In this document: in pieces, positions 60,001 to 64,000 of the stretch
Layout: each line of letters begins with the position of its first letter
How positions within the stretch are numbered: the first letter of the stretch is position 1
Assembly (NCBI GenBank): GCA_963931865.1
Contig: OZ007509.1
Span: 15,131,075-15,195,074, forward strand
DNA from: Axinella damicornis
Taxonomy: Eukaryota > Porifera > Demospongiae > Axinellida > Axinellidae
Reading direction: 5' to 3'
DNA: 64,000 nucleotides
Notes under the pieces: generated by a model
The model's input: only the letters and a program-made list of their open reading frames with translations
What the model was told of the DNA's origin: nothing
Database searches by the model: none
Program-made: the position numbers and the translations under genes

Positions 60001-63000
60001 CTGTGTTGTAGTGTTATTATTATTATTATAGTAGGTGAGAATATAACCGGAATACCTTACACTTGCAGGTTAATGACCCAGATGACCTATCAGCCCTCCT
60101 GGCTGACATCACTGAGGATGCAGCGGAGTTGGATGCTGGAGAGATTTCTGTGGTCAGCGAACTCTTGTTTGACCTTGCAACCGAGGCTGTTAATAATACA
60201 CAGGTGGGCTGTACAATGGTACACATTTCCAAATCTCCCTCCCAATAAAATACTCCAAGTAAGTATAACATCTTCATAGCATCCTCCACAAGCATGCATG
60301 CACATCTCATATTAGGAGCGTATTTTCTTCCTGTGGGCAGTATAGGCGCATGCACTTAATAATGCATGACTACAGTGGCATACATGTCTACAACATTCAT
60401 TTACCCGATCTTTCAAAGAATGTCATTAGTTATCACATGCATTAAAGTTTCCTTGATTACAGGAAATAATTACATTCCTTGATTATGTTGCATAATTATA
60501 CAAAGGACGACCCCCACAATGACATGTTGCTTGAAGGAGATAATTATGTGATCTTCTGTATTATGTAGTTGAGGGCAAGATACCTGAGGACAATTGACAA
60601 CCTGCTACGAGCTGACCCTGATATTTTAATGGAGAGCCAGGGACAACATCAATCTTCAGCAAGGTATCTGCTAACCTTGCACTTGAGTCAAAGGATGAGC
60701 ATTTGAGCAATATTATACACTTGTGGATGTGTGAAGGAGTCTTTTCAAACCTATACTTCTATATATACCTTGCAGAGTGCTGTACAGCCTGGAAGACTTT
60801 GTTGGTCAATTACAACTTTCTAACAGTGAAACCTTCACCGAAACTGGGTTTGCCTTTCAACTTCATGACATTCCTGACCCTAATCAGTTCAGAGGACAAG
60901 ACTTCAGTGTTAATCTCGGGAATGCAGAGGAAGCCAGAAACACCAACCACACAATGGACATTGATCCAATGACTCTAGTACCCGATCTTGATGAAACTGC
61001 CACAGCCTATGTCAGTGTTCCTGGGACAGTGTTTCGAGGGCAAAGCCAATCCAGGTTAGCTTTCTTCGTATTTCTTCGAGATAACTTCTTTCAGAATGTT
61101 GGAGGGAATGTGACAGTGGGATCCATCGTCCTGGGAGTGTCGGCCTCAACGGAAGCAGCAGCTGGGGGAGACACTCCACTGAGAATGGGGTTTCGTTTCA
61201 TAAAGGTGATGGTTCTTACACGGCTAATTAGCTCTAACTGCACGACATATTAATATATTATTCTGCATGAACGTTTTTACGTATGTGCTAAACAATAAGA
61301 ATATGTCTATATACTCTAACATTTTGACTGCTATCATCACTGATAACTAACCAGACAAAATTACCATGCCACAACATTTCAGCTGCCTATATGCAGTCTT
61401 TGTCCACTACATTAGTAAGCTGTGCTACATTACATCTATGTGTCTGAATTGGTCTGAATACTATCTGGATATTTAGTTATCTGAAGTGTATGATTTTATC
61501 TGAATGCAGAATAATGCTACAGATCCAGTGTGCTCCATTTTTGATGCTGCAGCAAATGGTGGGTCTTTTATTACTTTTGTACATACAAATCCTAGGAAAT
61601 AGAGCTTTAATTCCCACCAAGAAAGGAACTCTGTAGCTGTTGCTATGGCAATGACAGTTATTGGTTATCATACATAGAGGCTACAATTCAGATTCCATAT
61701 TAGTGACCGATATGGCTCCACCAACGATCTTTTTTGCACCGAGAAGAGCCAAAATTCAGTCAGATTTTGTATATGGAAAAATTGTGCATTTCACAAGTGT
61801 ACATCAGATTTATGATGCGGACTACATATACCCTCATCCCTCCCATGCAAGGCCAGACCCGTGCTCCATGTCACTTAGGGTAGAACCCCACTCTTTAACA
61901 TACTGCAAGCAATGTGGAGCTGGGGCGTGGTCTGGGAGAACAAGGTTATGTAGAGCTCGACTATATATGGGTATTGGATATGTTGCCATAACAACAGCAC
62001 AATGATAAATCTGGTAGTATAGCTATATATCATTGCACAAAACATTTTGAATGTATGTGCAGGTGGTCTTGGCGTGTGGTCTAATGAGAACTGCAGGATG
62101 ATTCCCTGTGGCGGTGATGCTGATGACGATCAGGTGTGCTGCGAGTGCAACCAAACAAGCAGGCAGAGACTCTCCCGCCGACAATCTCCCAGTCTAACTG
62201 CACACCCGATTGGTCACTTTGGACTGTTGCTGGTGAGGATCGAGATGAGGAAGGGACCTGTGAATGCTATTATCATTGCAGCTGCTCCATGTTGCTGCAC
62301 ACTTCCTCACGCAGTTTACTTCTTTTCCTCCTTCTTTCAGTCTCCCAGCACTCCTAATCTACCTCCCCAATTTCAACTCACCCTTGCCATATTCTCCAAC
62401 ATTGGGGCAGCCATTTCCCTATTGTGCCTGATATTACTTGTGGTGACCTACATGGCTTCAAAGTAAGCCTCTCTCTTAGCTGTGTCAAACGTTTATGTAT
62501 TTATTTATCTGACTTTTCTTCCCTCTGTTTCATCAAGGAAACTGCGAACTACCACCCATGGCCGGCTACTCATCAACCTATCTGTCTCTCTAATGGGTCT
62601 CTACATCTTCTTCATCGTCGGAGGACCTGTGGGTGGGATAAACGTCGTCTGCGAGATCAACTCTGCCCTCCTGCAGTACTTCATGCTGGTCTACTTTGGC
62701 TGGACAGCAGCAGAGGCTATCAATCTCTATGTGAAGCTGGTCAAAGTGATGGAAACAATCCACTTTGTGTCTAGTCACTACGTCCTAAAAGCTGGGCTAA
62801 TAGTTTGGCGTAAGATATGGCATGTGTATGTGTGGTGAATGTGTGTGTGTGGTGTGTATGTGCATGTGGTGAGTGTGTATGTGCATGTGTGGTGTGTGTG
62901 TGTTACTGTATGCACGTGTGGTAAGTGTGTGTGGTGAGTGTGTTAGTTGAGTGTGTCTTGAGTGTGTCTCTAGAGTGTACATGTGTGTACACGTGTGTAT

Positions 63001-63122
63001 ATGTGTGTGCATGTGTGTGCACCTGTGTGAAGTTCTTTCCTTCTATCTTGTGTAGTGGTTCCAGTGATCATTCTGGTCCCTTCTGCTGGTGCTGGATACA
63101 TGTTCTACTTCAGCAATTTCTT
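54094..63122 (+). CDS. Adhesion GPCR, Reeler-NIDO-Ig-GAIN/GPS-7TM, copy 2 (3' end outside window)
   Basis: Eighteen visible exons: 54094-54307, 54446-54597, 54977-55068, 55270-55327, 55724-55778, 55849-55872, 55936-56066, 56346-56675, 58803-59070, 59488-59879, 60069-60203, 60569-60663, 60776-61205, 61510-61558, 62063-62232, 62341-62462, 62538-62809, 63056-63122. All phases match copy 1 exon for exon, with no frameshift or stop. The ATG at 54094 (MKSLLVLAFLALLIYPKVHG) aligns with copy 1; an in-frame ATG at 54058 would add 12 residues before the signal peptide. The order Reeler, NIDO, Ig, GAIN, GPS, TM1-TM4 is the same. The exon for TM5-TM7 and the tail should lie right of the window. The NIDO domain is split by a 2.1-kb intron carrying mobile elements. 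It appears to be a functional tandem duplicate. Confidence 0.88.
55390..55680. mobile_element. Foldback/MITE-like element
   Basis: AGATACGG near the left end matches CCGTATCT at the right. Inside, CACCATCCACACGC pairs with GCGTGTGGATGGTG and CCTGCGTAGA with TCTACGCAGG. About 290 bp, imperfect throughout, in intron 4 of GPCR copy 2. A minus-strand ORF over it is an artefact. Confidence 0.65.
57350..57953. mobile_element. ~600-bp element with TACCCCGCGC / GCGCGGGGTA ends
   Basis: The left end TACCCCGCGC and right end GCGCGGGGTA are exact reverse complements, and the terminal TA could be the target duplication. Near the left are tandem GTCAGTCGTCT units. Internally GGCTATTTCC recurs with TTCATAA/TTCGTAA neighbours. 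No transposase is seen. Probably a non-autonomous DNA transposon. Confidence 0.6.
58568..58632. mobile_element. Compact hairpin of the CAAGAGTG/TGATGACATCATCATC family
   Basis: CAAGAACG, ATGATGACATCATCATCATT and the complementary AATGACGATGATGTCATCAT then CGCTCTTG enclose a 6-bp loop. It is related to both ends of the larger element at 59123-59378. Confidence 0.7.
59123..59378. mobile_element. MITE-like element with ~29-bp terminal inverted repeats
   Basis: Left end CAAGAGTGCATGATGACATC then ATCATCGTT; right end AATGACGACGATG then TCATCACGCATTCTTG. The 256 bp lie in intron 9 of GPCR copy 2, immediately 5' of the Ig exon. A plus-strand ORF across it is not coding. Confidence 0.7.
62820..63030. 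repeat. TG-rich imperfect microsatellite
   Basis: About 200 bp of GTGTGTGT with ATG/AGTG interruptions directly after the TM2-TM3 exon of GPCR copy 2. A shorter TG tract sits in the same intron of copy 1 (about 51940-51970). Confidence 0.85.
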
Positions 63123-63185
63123 GTAAGGACCAACATGATAACCTCCAGCCTCATAGACGATCCTAGAACATAATAGTGATGATAT

Positions 63186-63668
63186 CTTCTGCCTCGTTCC
63201 CAAGTCACTTAGTGATTATCCTCAGCCTCATTCTCAGGTCCTTTAGTGATCCTCAGTCTCATTCCCAGGTCCTTTAGTGATCCTCAGTCTCATTCCCAGG
63301 TCCTTTAGTGATCCTCAGTCTCATTCCCAGGTCCTTTAGTGATCCTCAGTCTCATTCCCAGGTCCTTTAGTGATCCTCAGTCTCATTCCCAGGTCCTTTA
63401 GTGATCCTCAGTCTCATTCCCAGGTCCGTTAGTGATCCTCAGGCTCATTCCCAGGTCCTTTAGTGATCCTCAGTCTCATTCCCAGGTCCTTTAGTGATCC
63501 TCAGTCTCATTCCCAGGTCCTTTAGTGATCCTCAGTCTCATTCCCAGGTCCGTTAGTGATCCTCAGGCTCATTCCCAGGTCCTTTAGTGATCCTCAGTCT
63601 CATTCCCAGGTCCTTTAGTGATCCTCAGTCTCATTCCCAGGTCCATTAGTGATCCTCAGTCTCATTCC
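63186..63668. repeat. 31-bp minisatellite in the last visible intron of GPCR copy 2
   Basis: About 15 units of TCCTTTAGTGATCCTCAGTC plus TCATTCCCAGG, very homogeneous, with a few higher-order variants (CCGTTAGTGATCCTCAGGC appears twice at regular spacing). It follows the TM4 exon. Copy 1 has a scrambled, older version in the same intron. Confidence 0.9.
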
Positions 63669-64000
63669 AGGTCATTTTGTGATGTTTCATCTGATGTATA
63701 TATAGATTGACTATTGCCAGTTGTAGCTGTATAGCATTCTCTTTGCTAAGCATTGTCATAGAAAACCACTGTAGTCTGCATGCATTGTTTTCACATTGTC
63801 CCGCTCACCATCCTACATACCAAACAGAACTAGGCAATCAATAAACAGGAACAAAAAGACCCTCAGGTTATTATTTATGCAAATACTGTAAATAGATTGT
63901 GGTGTGATGTTCCTTAGCATTCACAAACATCAATATACCCCTTATCCAGTGGATATTTTTCATCAGTTCCTCCCCCTTTCCCTCCTCCAACAATTTTCAT

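Overview
This is eukaryotic, metazoan DNA: spliced genes with short exons, GT-AG introns, dispersed foldback elements and microsatellites. The mix suggests an early-branching animal, most likely a sponge. It combines very long sushi-domain genes, an adhesion GPCR with an unusual ectodomain, an inversin orthologue and tightly packed divergent or convergent gene pairs. The species assignment is inference from gene content, not proof. I reconstructed seven gene models by hand. Every exon junction kept reading-frame phase, which is the main support for the models. || 1-13.2 kb, plus strand: the 3' part of a gene encoding at least 21 sushi (CCP) domains, one per phase 1-1 exon, ending in one large tyrosinase-like exon. 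A Ser/Asp-rich repeat precedes the first visible sushi. || 14.26-30.9 kb, plus strand: a complete tandem paralogue with signal peptide, 26 sushi domains and the same terminal tyrosinase-like exon. In both proteins the tyrosinase fold landmarks remain, but all six copper-ligand histidines appear to be replaced. They look like secreted sushi-array pseudoenzymes. || 31.3-39.3 kb, minus strand: a 21-exon inversin (INVS) orthologue with ankyrin repeats followed by IQ motifs. || 39.8-42.4 kb, plus strand: RHBDD1/RHBDL4, an ER rhomboid protease with UIM and VCP-binding motifs. || 43.4-46.1 kb, minus strand: the AP-1 clathrin adaptor sigma subunit, divergent from the next gene across only 139 bp. || 46.3-53.3 kb and 54.1 kb to the right edge, plus strand: two tandem adhesion GPCRs with the order signal peptide, Reeler, NIDO, Ig, GAIN/GPS, 7TM. 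The second copy loses its last exon to the window edge. In both, the GPS cleavage tripeptide is replaced and a basic, furin-like site lies just upstream. || The introns hold many foldback/MITE-like elements, a perfect 100-bp palindrome, minisatellites and one tRNA-derived SINE candidate. The strongest candidates for something undescribed are the tandem sushi-pseudotyrosinase genes and the Reeler-NIDO-Ig adhesion GPCR pair.
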